A stretch of 16,606 nt of DNA from JADFUZ01 sp034430415 (GCA_034430415.1 DAOUEN010000148.1:1-16606); one strand, 5' to 3'. Counted from the stretch's first letter, positions 6,260 through 14,687 are shown. Notes: generated by a model from the sequence alone, not told the origin. Numbers and translations: made by a program.

Positions 6260-9200
6260 TCAGGAGCTGCGCATTTCCTTACCTTGGAGTAGCCTCTTTA
6301 GCGCCAGCCGCCACTTGTTTCCCAGCCGCTTCGTGTCCAGTCTGATCTGTGTTGTGGTTACCCTGATGGCATCCCCATATTCTGTAGGATGGGTCAGCAT
6401 GTTCGCTGTTTTCCCAGGGGCCATGCTCAGTACTATCTGTTTTCCCTGGGCGCGGATGGACTCCACACCTGCCCTGGCTGCCAGTATCTTGATTTCGAGC
6501 ATCTGGAGGAGGTTCTCTGCTGGTTGTGGCAGAGGCCCAAATCTGTCTCCAAGCTCTTGAGCCATGTCATCTATCTCTTCGGTACTCTGTATGCTCGCCA
6601 ATCTGCGGTAGAGGTTCAGGCGAGTGGCCAAGCTGGGCACATACTCTTCAGGTATGTAGGCGGTCAGGGGTAGGGCTATGCTGGGGGTGGGCTCGTCCTC
6701 CCTCTTTCTTGTCTCACCTGACTCGCCTGCCTTCAGTTCTTCCACAGCCTCGACCAGCATCTGGGAATAGAGGTCAAAGCCAATGGCGGCTATGTGGCCG
6801 CTCTGTCTTGCGCCCAGAAGGTTCCCTGCTCCGCGGATTTCCAGGTCTTTCATGGCGATGCCAAAGCCAGCACCCAGCTCAGTAGCCTCGAAGATGGTGC
6901 GGAGTCTCTTGTGAGCCTGAGGGGTCAACTGCTTTCCTTTGTCGAAGAGGAAATATGCGTAGGCCTGATTGATACCGCGGCCGACTCGGCCTCTTAGCTG
7001 ATAGAGTTGGGTTAACCCGAACTTGTCGGCCTGGTCAACGACCAGAGTGTTGACGCTAGGCATATCCAGGCCCAGTTGAACAATGGTGGTGGCGACCAGA
7101 ACGTCGTGTTTGTCGGCTATGAAATCCGCCATCACCCGTTCCAGTTGGTCCTCGGGCATTTGTCCGTGGGCCATAGCCATTCTCGCCTCAGGCAGCAAGG
7201 CCTGCAATTTGCCTACCGTCAGAGCGATGTCCTGAACCCGGTTATGGACGAAAAAGACCTGACCGTTTCTCTCGAGTTCTCGCAGTATTGCCTGTCGCAC
7301 GAGAGCGTCATCGTAGGTACCGACGTAGGTCTTGATGGACAAGCGCTCCTCTGGCGGCGTCTCCATGATACTCATATCTCTGATTCCAGTCAGCGACATG
7401 TGAAGAGTGCGTGGAATCGGAGTAGCGCTGAGGGTGAGAACGTTGACCTCTTTCCTCATTTGCTTGAGTCTCTCTTTCTGCACCACGCCAAAGCGCTGCT
7501 CCTCATCAATTATTACCAACCCCAGGTCTCTGAAGAAGATGTCCTTCTGCAGCAAACGATGGGTGCCGATGCATATGTCTATGGCTCCGCTGGCCACACC
7601 CTGGACGATTTGCGCCGCCTTTTCCTGGGAGCAAAAGCGGCTCAGCATTTCCACCCTGAGAGGGAAAGCCTGCAGTCTTTCGCCAAATGTGCTGAAGTGC
7701 TGTTGCGCCAGCACCGTGGTGGGCACCAGTACAGCCACCTGCTTGCCATCCATCACCGCCTTGAAGGCGGCGCGCAGAGCTACCTCAGTCTTGCCGTAGC
7801 CTACATCTCCACAGATAAGCCGGTCCATTGGCTTAGGCCTTTCCATATCATCCTTAACGGCGGCCACAGCTTCAGCCTGGTCTGGCGTCTCCACGTAGGG
7901 GAACGATGCTTCCAGTTCTTGCTGCCATAGCGTGTCGGAGGAGAACGCAACACCCGCAGTTACCTCTCTGGCGGCATAGAGGGCAAGGAGCTCCCGGGCA
8001 ATATGACCTACAGACTCCTTGACCCTGTTTCTCGTACTGTGCCAGTCGTGGGTCCCCAACCGGCTCAGAGTTGGTGCCCGGTCGCTGGTTCCGACATAGC
8101 GGGTGAGGCGCCCTATCTGGTCCGCAGGCACATAGAGCCTATCACCAGCGGCGTACTGCAGGACAAGGTACTCTCTCTCCACTCGATCCGTGGATAGTCT
8201 GGACAACCCGATAAACTTGCCTATGCCGTGGTCAACGTGAGCAACATAATCGCCGGGGTCTAGCTGGGGTACCAGCCACCGACGACGCACAGGCATCTTC
8301 TTGCTGGGGCGCGGTTGTTTCACGAAGCCAAAGAGCTCGGCGTCCGTCACCAGAGTTAGCTCGTTGCTCATCACCCAGCCTCGGGCCAGCGAGCCCTGAA
8401 TCAGCGTGACGGACCCGTAGGGTGGCACCCGGTCTATCCGGGAAGTTGCTGGGGAATAGAGGCCCGCTTCCTGAAGAAGCTCGGCTAGGCGATTTGCCTG
8501 ATGGCTAATCACCACCAGACGTTGCCTTGCTTTGATCGCTTCCTTGGCAGCTTCGAGGAAGTTTCCCAGCCTGCCGCCATAGCTTTGAGGCAGCGTGAAA
8601 GGCAAGTCCCCGGTGGATGCCTCGGAACTATCCCAGGGTGCCAGTACCAGCCGTTTTCTTGTTCCGAGTCTTGGCTCCAGCTCCTCCCAGGCGAAATAAG
8701 GTGCGGCAGCTTGCGCAGGCAACTCACCGACCTCTGAGTTCTCCCTTCTGAACTCTCGGGCTTCCCTGTTCAGCCTTTCAACGACGGCCTTAGTCTCTTC
8801 AGGGCTATCGATGATGACAATGGAGTTGTCGGCATCCAGGTAGTCAATGATGTTCCCGGTGTTGAGAGTCTCTCTGGTTGGTGTGATGGTTACGGCGGGT
8901 ATCTGCTGCGTTGAGCGTTGGTCTACCGGATTGAAAAGCCTTATGCTCTCTATCTGCTTGCCCAGGAATTCCATTCGGACCGGCCACTGGTCAGATGCTG
9001 GAAAGATATCGATAATGCCGCCCCTTTTGCTCATCGTGCCGGGCACTTCAACGATTTCTTCCATTTCGTAGCCCATGTCCTGCCACCTGGGAATCAGGTT
9101 CTGTGGGTCGGCAGCCATGCCTTGCGTCAGTGTGTGAAAGACGGAAGTGAACTCCGTTGGAGGTATAGTCTTGCTTATTGCTGCCAGTGCTGAGCTGACT

Positions 9201-9571
9201 ATCAGGGGTGGCCTGTCACCGCCTCGGCCGAGGGCCAGGGCTGCCAGGGCCTGCGGCCTTTCCAGCGTAGCAGGGGGAGAAGAGGGGAGGTGTCGGTATG
9301 GTAGGAGGTCGGGTTCGGCGAAGCGATGCAGGCTTGCTGAAGGCGGACACCAGAATTGAAGTTGCTCATGGAGCCTCCCGGCGTCTTCCGGGTGCGGGAC
9401 TATTACCAGCGCCGGACGACCGAGTTCTTCGTACAGAGCAGCTATTAGAAAGGGCTTGGCGGCATCCAGGACCGTTGTCTCGTGTTCGGCACTAACTGTG
9501 GCTAGCCGCTGGGCCAACCGCTGGTAGGCTGGCATCTGTCTGAGCAGGGGAAGCAGGCAAGATAGATCCAT
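6260..9571 (-). CDS. mfd: Transcription-repair coupling factor Mfd
   Basis: An 1103-residue DNA translocase that removes RNA polymerase stalled at lesions and recruits UvrA. Domain order is visible. A UvrB-like N-terminal module (about 1-330) includes MSKRGGIIDIFP near 180-191. The RNA-polymerase-interacting domain has DYVAHVDHGIGKF (441-453) and YAAGDRLYVP (473-482). The translocase has Walker A GDVGYGKTE (588-596), DEEQRFG (689-695), SATPIPRT (715-722) and LRGRVGRG (859-866). The TRG motif lies near 895-930, and a C-terminal TRCF domain covers about 960-1080. Length is slightly under the 1150 typical of E. coli. Motif V reads TTIVQLGLD (828-836), with Gln where most homologues have Glu. The ATG has no Shine-Dalgarno site, and a -10 box sits only 10 bp upstream, so the mRNA seems almost leaderless. 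It is divergent from proB. Confidence 0.97.
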   Translation of the reverse strand: MDLSCLLPLLRQMPAYQRLAQRLATVSAEHETTVLDAAKPFLIAALYEELGRPALVIVPHPEDAGRLHEQLQFWCPPSASLHRFAEPDLLPYRHLPSSPPATLERPQALAALALGRGGDRPPLIVSSALAAISKTIPPTEFTSVFHTLTQGMAADPQNLIPRWQDMGYEMEEIVEVPGTMSKRGGIIDIFPASDQWPVRMEFLGKQIESIRLFNPVDQRSTQQIPAVTITPTRETLNTGNIIDYLDADNSIVIIDSPEETKAVVERLNREAREFRRENSEVGELPAQAAAPYFAWEELEPRLGTRKRLVLAPWDSSEASTGDLPFTLPQSYGGRLGNFLEAAKEAIKARQRLVVISHQANRLAELLQEAGLYSPATSRIDRVPPYGSVTLIQGSLARGWVMSNELTLVTDAELFGFVKQPRPSKKMPVRRRWLVPQLDPGDYVAHVDHGIGKFIGLSRLSTDRVEREYLVLQYAAGDRLYVPADQIGRLTRYVGTSDRAPTLSRLGTHDWHSTRNRVKESVGHIARELLALYAAREVTAGVAFSSDTLWQQELEASFPYVETPDQAEAVAAVKDDMERPKPMDRLICGDVGYGKTEVALRAAFKAVMDGKQVAVLVPTTVLAQQHFSTFGERLQAFPLRVEMLSRFCSQEKAAQIVQGVASGAIDICIGTHRLLQKDIFFRDLGLVIIDEEQRFGVVQKERLKQMRKEVNVLTLSATPIPRTLHMSLTGIRDMSIMETPPEERLSIKTYVGTYDDALVRQAILRELERNGQVFFVHNRVQDIALTVGKLQALLPEARMAMAHGQMPEDQLERVMADFIADKHDVLVATTIVQLGLDMPSVNTLVVDQADKFGLTQLYQLRGRVGRGINQAYAYFLFDKGKQLTPQAHKRLRTIFEATELGAGFGIAMKDLEIRGAGNLLGARQSGHIAAIGFDLYSQMLVEAVEELKAGESGETRKREDEPTPSIALPLTAYIPEEYVPSLATRLNLYRRLASIQSTEEIDDMAQELGDRFGPLPQPAENLLQMLEIKILAARAGVESIRAQGKQIVLSMAPGKTANMLTHPTEYGDAIRVTTTQIRLDTKRLGNKWRLALKRLLQGKEMRSS

Positions 9572-9581
9572 GGGTGACTGT

Positions 9582-9610
9582 AGTATAGCAAGGTTGGTTT
9601 GGCTTGTTGA
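9582..9610 (-). promoter_or_regulatory. mfd promoter
   Basis: On the minus strand TCAACA (9605-9610, 4/6) and TATACT (9582-9587, 5/6) are 17 bp apart. The predicted start is 2-4 nt before the mfd ATG. The -35 box overlaps the proB -35 box on the opposite strand. Confidence 0.6.
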
Positions 9611-9632
9611 CCTGGGGTGCCGTTGCTATAAT
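9604..9632 (+). promoter_or_regulatory. proBA promoter
   Basis: TTGTTG (9604-9609, 4/6) and a perfect TATAAT (9627-9632) are 17 bp apart. Only 7 nt separate the -10 box from the proB ATG, so the transcript should start at or next to the A of ATG. An alternative -35, TTGACC (9607-9612), would give a poor 14-bp spacer. Confidence 0.68.
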
Positions 9633-9639
9633 CTGAGCA

Positions 9640-10752
9640 ATGCCCTACAAGCGCATAGTGGCCAAGTTCGGCACAAGCCTGCTCACTTCAGGTACGGATC
9701 ACCTTGACCTGGCAGTTATGAGCGACCTGGTGCAGCAGGTGTCACAACTTCACCGCCAGGGCAAGGAGATAGTGGTGGTTTCCTCGGGAGCAGTGGCGGT
9801 CGGTCGGCAAAAGCTGAAGGGAATCGAGGAACGCAAGAGCACGCCTTTTAAGCAGGTTCTGGCTTCGGTGGGACAGGGCCATCTCATGCACATTTATGAG
9901 GAGCTGTTTAGTCAGCATAACATAACGATAGCTCAGGCATTGCTGACGAAGAGTGATCTCTCCGACCGCGCAGGTTATCTGAATGCGCGCAATACGCTAC
10001 TGGCGCTTGCTGGTCTTGACATAATCTGCATCGTGAATGAGAACGACGTTGTTGCTATTGATGAAATCGAGGAGCTGAAGTTCGGGGATAATGATAATCT
10101 GTCGGCTATGGTGGCGAACCTAATCGATGCTGATCTTCTGGTGTTGCTTACGGACACGGAGGGCTTGTATACAGCGGATCCGCACTATGATTCCGAAGCG
10201 AGGCTCATTTGTCGTGTGGAGCGAATTGATGCTGAGATCGAACGGCTGGCGGACAGCGGCGGCAATATCCAGGGGATCGGGGGAATGGTGACCAAGATTG
10301 AAGCAGCCAGACTGGCTACTTCTTCTGGTGTGAGCGTAGTCATCGCCAGCGGTAGGGAGCGCGATGTTCTAAAGAGGATCGACGAAGGCGAAAGCCTGGG
10401 GACGCTCTTTCCAGCGCAGGTGAACAAGATCGAAAGCAGGAAGAGATGGATGCTGAGCGGGCTGGCCTCGAAGGGCAGGGTGGTGGTGGATGAGGGTGCT
10501 GCCCTGGCCCTGAGGAAATACAACAAGAGCCTGCTGCCCGCTGGTGTCATGGTGGTAGATGGGGACTTCCAGCGAGGTGATATTGCAGACGTATTGAACG
10601 CGGAAGGAGAACACATCGGCTGTGGCGTGTGCAACTACAGTTCGGCCGATATCGCCATTATCAAAGGTGCACATTCTGACAGGATCCTTGAGCGTTTGGG
10701 GCATGAATACGGCGATGAAGTGATACACAGGAACAATATGGTGGTCTTATAG
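9640..10752 (+). CDS. proB: Glutamate 5-kinase
   Basis: Phosphorylates L-glutamate with ATP as the first step of proline synthesis and is feedback-inhibited by proline. It is 370 residues (367 in E. coli) with both expected domains. The amino-acid-kinase domain (about 1-258) has AKFGTSLLT (8-16), VVSSGAVAVG (46-55), NENDVV (133-138), FGDNDNLSA (148-156), LLTDTEGLY (169-177) and GIGGMVTKIEAA (212-223). A C-terminal PUA domain covers about 278-355. The ATG has no Shine-Dalgarno site and sits 7 nt behind a TATAAT box, so translation is probably leaderless. proA follows after 15 bp with a strong ribosome site, giving the common proBA operon. Confidence 0.97.
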   Translation: MPYKRIVAKFGTSLLTSGTDHLDLAVMSDLVQQVSQLHRQGKEIVVVSSGAVAVGRQKLKGIEERKSTPFKQVLASVGQGHLMHIYEELFSQHNITIAQALLTKSDLSDRAGYLNARNTLLALAGLDIICIVNENDVVAIDEIEELKFGDNDNLSAMVANLIDADLLVLLTDTEGLYTADPHYDSEARLICRVERIDAEIERLADSGGNIQGIGGMVTKIEAARLATSSGVSVVIASGRERDVLKRIDEGESLGTLFPAQVNKIESRKRWMLSGLASKGRVVVDEGAALALRKYNKSLLPAGVMVVDGDFQRGDIADVLNAEGEHIGCGVCNYSSADIAIIKGAHSDRILERLGHEYGDEVIHRNNMVVL

Positions 10753-10767
10753 GAGGGGGGAGAAACC

Positions 10768-12042
10768 ATGGAACTAGCGGTAAAGGAACTAGAACAGAAG
10801 GGGAGGCTGGCGAAGGCAGCATCCCGGAAACTTGCCTTCCTTTCTACGGAGGTCAAGAACAGAGCTCTGCTTGGCATTGCTGAGGCCCTCATTGGCAAGG
10901 AGGAGGCAATTCTGGCTGCCAATAGAATCGACTATGAACAGGCTGAAGCTTCGGGGATGAACGAGGCGATGCTTGACAGACTGCTGCTATCGCCGGGCCG
11001 GCTCAATGCTATGTCGCTGGATGTCAGGACGGTGGCTACTCTGCCCGACCCGATAGGCGAGATAATTGAGATGCGCACCCTGCCTAATGGGTTGCAAGTG
11101 GGGAGGAAGAGAGTTCCTCTGGGAGTTATTGGGGCTATATATGAGAGCCGCCCCAATGTAACCATAGATATCTCAAGTCTGTGCCTTAAGTCGGGCAATG
11201 CCGTCATTCTCCGTGGTGGTAAGGAGGCCATGAACTCCAACAGCGCACTGGCAAGGGTAGCTCAAGACGCGTGCCGCGAAGCTGGGGTGCCGGATGGGGC
11301 GATTCAACTTGTCGAGCACCCCGAGCGATCTCTGGTCGAGCACATGCTGCAGATGAAGGGAGTGATAGACCTGATAATCCCCCGGGGTGGTTCCGGGTTG
11401 ATAAAGCTTGTTTCGGAGAAAGCTGCCATGCCTGTGGTCACCGGTGGAATAGGCGTTTGTCATACGTACGTGGACAAGAGTGCTGACCTGGAAAAAGCGA
11501 CGGCCATAGTGTATAACGCCAAGGTGCAGCGTCCAACTGTATGCAACGCACTGGATTGTGTTCTGGTCCACGGTGAGGTTGCTGTGGCTTTTCTGCCTCG
11601 GCTTGCCAGGGAATTGGTGGAGGCAGGGGTTGAAATGCACTGTGACGAACGGGCTATGGCGATCCTTCAGGCCAGCCCCTCTTCGAACTTGGTTCCGGCG
11701 ACTGATGAGGACTGGGGGAAGGAATACCTGTCTCTAAAGGCGGCTATCAAGGTAGTTGATTCGCTGGACGAAGCCCTGGAGCATATTGAGAGGTATGGCT
11801 CGGGTCACTCTGAAGCAGTTGTAGCGGAGGACTACTCGACAGCTATGAGGTTTCTCAGCGAGGTGGATGCTGCCTGTGTCTATGCTAATGCCAGCACTCG
11901 CTTCACCGATGGGTCGCAGTTCGGTCTGGGTGCCGAAATAGGCATAAGCACTCAGAAGTTCCACGCCAGGGGTCCAATGGCCCTCAAGGAGATAACGAGC
12001 TACAAGTGGGTTATCTTCGGTAGCGGACAGGTTCGCCCTTAG
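10768..12042 (+). CDS. proA: Gamma-glutamyl phosphate reductase (glutamate-5-semialdehyde dehydrogenase)
   Basis: Reduces gamma-glutamyl phosphate with NADPH to glutamate semialdehyde, the second step of proline synthesis, taking the labile product of ProB. It is 424 residues, near the 417 of E. coli. Aldehyde-dehydrogenase-fold landmarks are GVIGAIYESRPN (119-130), LKSGNAVILRGGKEA (140-154), IPRGG (204-208) and the nucleophile Cys259 in VQRPTVCNALD. The C-terminal block STRFTDGSQFGLGAEIGIST (376-395) is also typical. The ATG follows AGGAGGGGGG. The TAG stop (12040-12042) overlaps the rph stop on the other strand. Confidence 0.97.
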   Translation: MELAVKELEQKGRLAKAASRKLAFLSTEVKNRALLGIAEALIGKEEAILAANRIDYEQAEASGMNEAMLDRLLLSPGRLNAMSLDVRTVATLPDPIGEIIEMRTLPNGLQVGRKRVPLGVIGAIYESRPNVTIDISSLCLKSGNAVILRGGKEAMNSNSALARVAQDACREAGVPDGAIQLVEHPERSLVEHMLQMKGVIDLIIPRGGSGLIKLVSEKAAMPVVTGGIGVCHTYVDKSADLEKATAIVYNAKVQRPTVCNALDCVLVHGEVAVAFLPRLARELVEAGVEMHCDERAMAILQASPSSNLVPATDEDWGKEYLSLKAAIKVVDSLDEALEHIERYGSGHSEAVVAEDYSTAMRFLSEVDAACVYANASTRFTDGSQFGLGAEIGISTQKFHARGPMALKEITSYKWVIFGSGQVRP

Positions 12043-12752
12043 GCCAGAGCCCTCAAGGAATTGCTCTGGATCTTGAAGATCTGCGTGATGCCCTGCTGTG
12101 CCAGAGATAGAAGTAAATCGGTGGCCTCTTTGGAGAAAGGCTTGCCTTCGGCAGTCCCCTGGATTTCCACGAACTCGTTCTTGTCGGTCATCACCACGTT
12201 GAAGTCGACCTCGGCGCGGTAGTCTTCTTCGTAGCAGAGGTCGAGCAGGGCGTCTCTACTTACGATTCCAACGCTGGTGGCCGCTATCATCTTGTTCAGA
12301 GGCATGAAGGGAAGCACTCCTTGCTTCTTCACGTTGTGGAAGGCTTGATACAGGGCAACATAGCCGCCGCTGATGGCTGCTGTCCTGGTGCCTCCGTCCG
12401 CCTGCAGGACATCGCAGTCCACCACGAATGTTCTCTCTCCCAGCGCGGCTAGATTGGTCGCTGCCCTCAAGCTACGGCCCACAAGCCTCTGAATCTCCTG
12501 GCTTCTTCCTCCTGACCTGTCGCGTGGGGTTCGGGTGAGTGTGGAGCGCGGTAGCATGGCATACTCGGCGGTAACCCAGCCCTGGCCACTGCCTCTGAGG
12601 AAAGCCGGCACCCTTTCCTCTACGGATACAGAGCAGAGCACTCTTGTTTTTCCCAGCTCAATCAGGGCTGACCCTTCGGCAAAGCTCTGGTACCCCAACG
12701 TTATACTTAGCGGACGGAGTTCATCGTTGGCCCGGTTGTCTATTCTTGTCAT
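12039..12752 (-). CDS. rph: Ribonuclease PH
   Basis: A phosphorolytic 3'-to-5' exoribonuclease that trims tRNA 3' ends and works as a hexameric ring. It is 237 residues (238 in E. coli). Visible family blocks are ALIELGKTRVLCSVSVEE near 30-47, GWVTAEYAMLP (58-68), DRSGGRSQEIQRLVGRSLRA near 77-96 with the phosphate-binding arginines, and DCDVLQADGGTRTAAISG near 112-129. The ATG at 12750-12752 begins MTRIDNRANDELRP, the usual N-terminus. Longer in-frame starts (to 12827) run back through the promoter region and were not used. The Shine-Dalgarno match is weak (GAGAG). It converges with proA, overlapping by 4 bp, and diverges from the NEW3-domain operon. Confidence 0.96.
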   Translation of the reverse strand: MTRIDNRANDELRPLSITLGYQSFAEGSALIELGKTRVLCSVSVEERVPAFLRGSGQGWVTAEYAMLPRSTLTRTPRDRSGGRSQEIQRLVGRSLRAATNLAALGERTFVVDCDVLQADGGTRTAAISGGYVALYQAFHNVKKQGVLPFMPLNKMIAATSVGIVSRDALLDLCYEEDYRAEVDFNVVMTDKNEFVEIQGTAEGKPFSKEATDLLLSLAQQGITQIFKIQSNSLRALA

Positions 12753-12770
12753 GGGAATGGTCTCTCGGAC

Positions 12771-12799
12771 TTGATATGTTAGAGAGATTCGGTTAAGAT
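12771..12799 (+). promoter_or_regulatory. Promoter of the NEW3-domain/ABC transporter operon
   Basis: TTGATA (12771-12776, 5/6) and TAAGAT (12794-12799, 4/6) are 17 bp apart. The predicted start near 12806 is about 25 nt ahead of the first gene. Each -35 box touches the other promoter's -10 box. Confidence 0.5.
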
Positions 12800-12804
12800 G
12801 TAAA
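12776..12804 (-). promoter_or_regulatory. rph promoter
   Basis: On the minus strand TTTACA (12799-12804, 5/6) and TAACAT (12776-12781, 4/6) are 17 bp apart. The predicted start near 12769 gives a leader of about 17 nt. It is superimposed on the opposite-facing promoter at 12771-12799. Confidence 0.5.
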
Positions 12805-12830
12805 GCCGAATTTTCTTGGGGGTACAACAG

Positions 12831-13751
12831 ATGAAAATATCCAAGCTGTTTTGTCTCTTAGTAAGCTTCACTCTGTGTCTGGCGGTGTTTGGCGGGCTAG
12901 TGTACCCGCAAGTGGTCATCGCTGCCTCGGAAGAAGAAGAGGAAGAAGAGTTGGTTCCCGAACCAGTGTTCGAACTCCAGGCCAAACATCCATCTCTAGA
13001 GGGGCCGGCCGATACCACTTTCGAATTTGAAATTGGCTTTGCCTATCGTCAGGGCAAAGAGGCACTTGATTTTGAACTTATTACGACTGCGCCCGAGGGC
13101 TGGCTGGCGTACATAGCTGAATCAAGCTACAACAAGGACAAGCGGATAACCGCCGTTCGCCTTGAGACCTATTCCGTGGCAGAGAAGGTAGTGGTGATCG
13201 CTATTGCCCCATTCTGGCTGTTCCCCGAACCCGGGGATTACACCATCAAGGTCGATGCGGTGTCGGAGGAACTCAGCGACAGCGTCGACCTAACGGCCAG
13301 AATCACCGCGCGATACGGTTTTGCGGTGGAAACCAGCAGTGGTCGGCTGAACACCAAGGCCACTGCAGGAAAGGAAAGCAGTCTCTCCATTGTGGTGACC
13401 AATACCGGGACTGCAGTCCTGGACAGGATGAGTTTCTCTTCGAGCAAGCCATCAGGAATCAACAACGAAGAATGGAAGGTAACCTTCAAGCCGGACAAAA
13501 TAGAGGGCCTTGGGCCGTGGGAGGAGCAGGAGGTTGAGGTTACCATAAGCCCGCCGTCCAAGACCATCGCTGGGGACTACATGACCACCTTGAAGTTCGA
13601 TAGTGATCCCGACCCTTCGTCCGAACCTCCCGAGCTTGATATCAGGGTGACGGTATCCACTCCCACCAAGTGGGGGCTGATAGGGGCTTTCATTGTGGTT
13701 GCTGTGATAGCTGGCGTAGTGCTGATCTTTAGACGCTACGGCCGGAGATGA
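12831..13751 (+). CDS. Secreted, membrane-anchored NEW3-domain protein of an ABC transporter operon
   Basis: A 306-residue exported protein. A signal peptide covers about 1-31 (Lys near the start, hydrophobic 6-24, possible cleavage after VIA). Then come seven glutamates (34-40), two beta-rich domains (about 48-160 and 165-277), a single membrane helix (281-300) and a short basic tail RRYGRR that should stay in the cytoplasm. The second beta domain, with KESSLSIVVTNTGTAVLDRM near 181-200 and a TIAGDYMTTLKF strand (245-256), matches the NEW3 (alpha-galactosidase-associated) Ig-like fold. The ATG at 12831 was preferred to an upstream TTG because it starts a normal signal peptide. The ABC ATPase gene follows after 3 bp. 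Inference: an extracytoplasmic accessory or ligand-contacting subunit of that transporter. The substrate is unknown. Confidence 0.82.
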   Translation: MKISKLFCLLVSFTLCLAVFGGLVYPQVVIAASEEEEEEELVPEPVFELQAKHPSLEGPADTTFEFEIGFAYRQGKEALDFELITTAPEGWLAYIAESSYNKDKRITAVRLETYSVAEKVVVIAIAPFWLFPEPGDYTIKVDAVSEELSDSVDLTARITARYGFAVETSSGRLNTKATAGKESSLSIVVTNTGTAVLDRMSFSSSKPSGINNEEWKVTFKPDKIEGLGPWEEQEVEVTISPPSKTIAGDYMTTLKFDSDPDPSSEPPELDIRVTVSTPTKWGLIGAFIVVAVIAGVVLIFRRYGRR

Positions 13752-13754
13752 GGG

Positions 13755-14687
13755 ATGGGCCAGGTTGTTGTTCAGACGGAGAACCTGACCAAAGCCTATG
13801 GTGGTTTCACTGCCGTTGACGGGCTTACCCTACGCATAGAGGAGGGGGAGGTGTATGGGTTTCTCGGTCCCAATGGAGCGGGCAAAACGACCACTCTGTT
13901 GATGCTTCTGGGGCTTACGGAGCCCAGTTCGGGCACGGCGTCGGTATGCGGCCATGACTCCACCAGGGAACCACTCAAGGTAAAGCGTATTGTCGGTTAC
14001 CTGCCGGAGCGAGTTGGCTTCTACGAAGATATGACGGCGAGGCAGAACCTGAGATATACCGCTGAGCTAAACAGCCTGCCGAGGGGAGAAGCCGAGGAGA
14101 AGATTGGTGGCCTGCTGAATACAGTCGGGCTGTCTGATGTAGCTGACCACCAGGTTAGCACGTACTCCCGGGGAATGAAGCAAAGGCTGGGTATAGCTGA
14201 CATATGGATCAAGGAGCCGAAGCTGGCCTTCCTCGATGAGCCCACTACCGGCATAGACCCTCAGGGGGTGGAGGATATCCTCAACCTCATGGTGAGCATG
14301 TCCAGGAAGAAGATAACCATAATCTTCTGCTCGCATCTGCTGCATCAGGTCCAGAAGATATGCGGCCGTGTGGGGATACTGGCCAAAGGACGTCTGGTGG
14401 CCGAGGGCTCGATAGACCGTCTGAGTGGGGAGGGGGCGGGTGGTGGGCGTTACCACATTGAGGCCGAGGTGGAGAGACGCAGCCGCGGACTTGTTGATTC
14501 TATAAGGAAGGTCAAGGGGGTGAGGGATGTGGATAGCTCCGGCAAGTCGCTGCTCATCAGTTGCGACAAGGACCTGCGAGGGGAAATATCCAGGATCATT
14601 GTTGCTGGTGAGAGCCAACTGCTGGGCATGAAGATAGAGGAGTATAATCTGGAGAAAATCTACAAGAGATATTCGAAAGAGGCTTAG
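13755..14687 (+). CDS. ABC-2-type transporter ATP-binding subunit
   Basis: A 310-residue cytoplasmic ATPase. Walker A is GPNGAGKTT (38-46). The Q-loop position reads GYLPERVGFYEDMT (81-94), with Glu as is common in this subfamily. The signature is the degenerate YSRGMKQRLG (137-146), Walker B is LAFLDEPTTGIDP (157-169) and the H-loop is FCSHLLHQ (191-198). After about residue 225 a C-terminal extension, common in exporter ATPases of the CcmA/NosF kind, makes up the rest. The start is 3 bp after the previous stop and the permease follows by 2 bp, so translation is likely coupled. By family it should power export or another membrane-linked process rather than solute-binding-protein import. The substrate is not evident. 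Confidence 0.93.
   Translation: MGQVVVQTENLTKAYGGFTAVDGLTLRIEEGEVYGFLGPNGAGKTTTLLMLLGLTEPSSGTASVCGHDSTREPLKVKRIVGYLPERVGFYEDMTARQNLRYTAELNSLPRGEAEEKIGGLLNTVGLSDVADHQVSTYSRGMKQRLGIADIWIKEPKLAFLDEPTTGIDPQGVEDILNLMVSMSRKKITIIFCSHLLHQVQKICGRVGILAKGRLVAEGSIDRLSGEGAGGGRYHIEAEVERRSRGLVDSIRKVKGVRDVDSSGKSLLISCDKDLRGEISRIIVAGESQLLGMKIEEYNLEKIYKRYSKEA

Noticed and set aside
7076..7930. 284-codon plus-strand open frame
   Set aside because: It is entirely antisense to the helicase core of mfd, whose motifs are all intact; the frame is a codon-usage shadow.
9607..9632. TTGACC as the proB -35 box
   Set aside because: It would leave only 14 bp to the TATAAT box; TTGTTG gives the optimal 17 bp.
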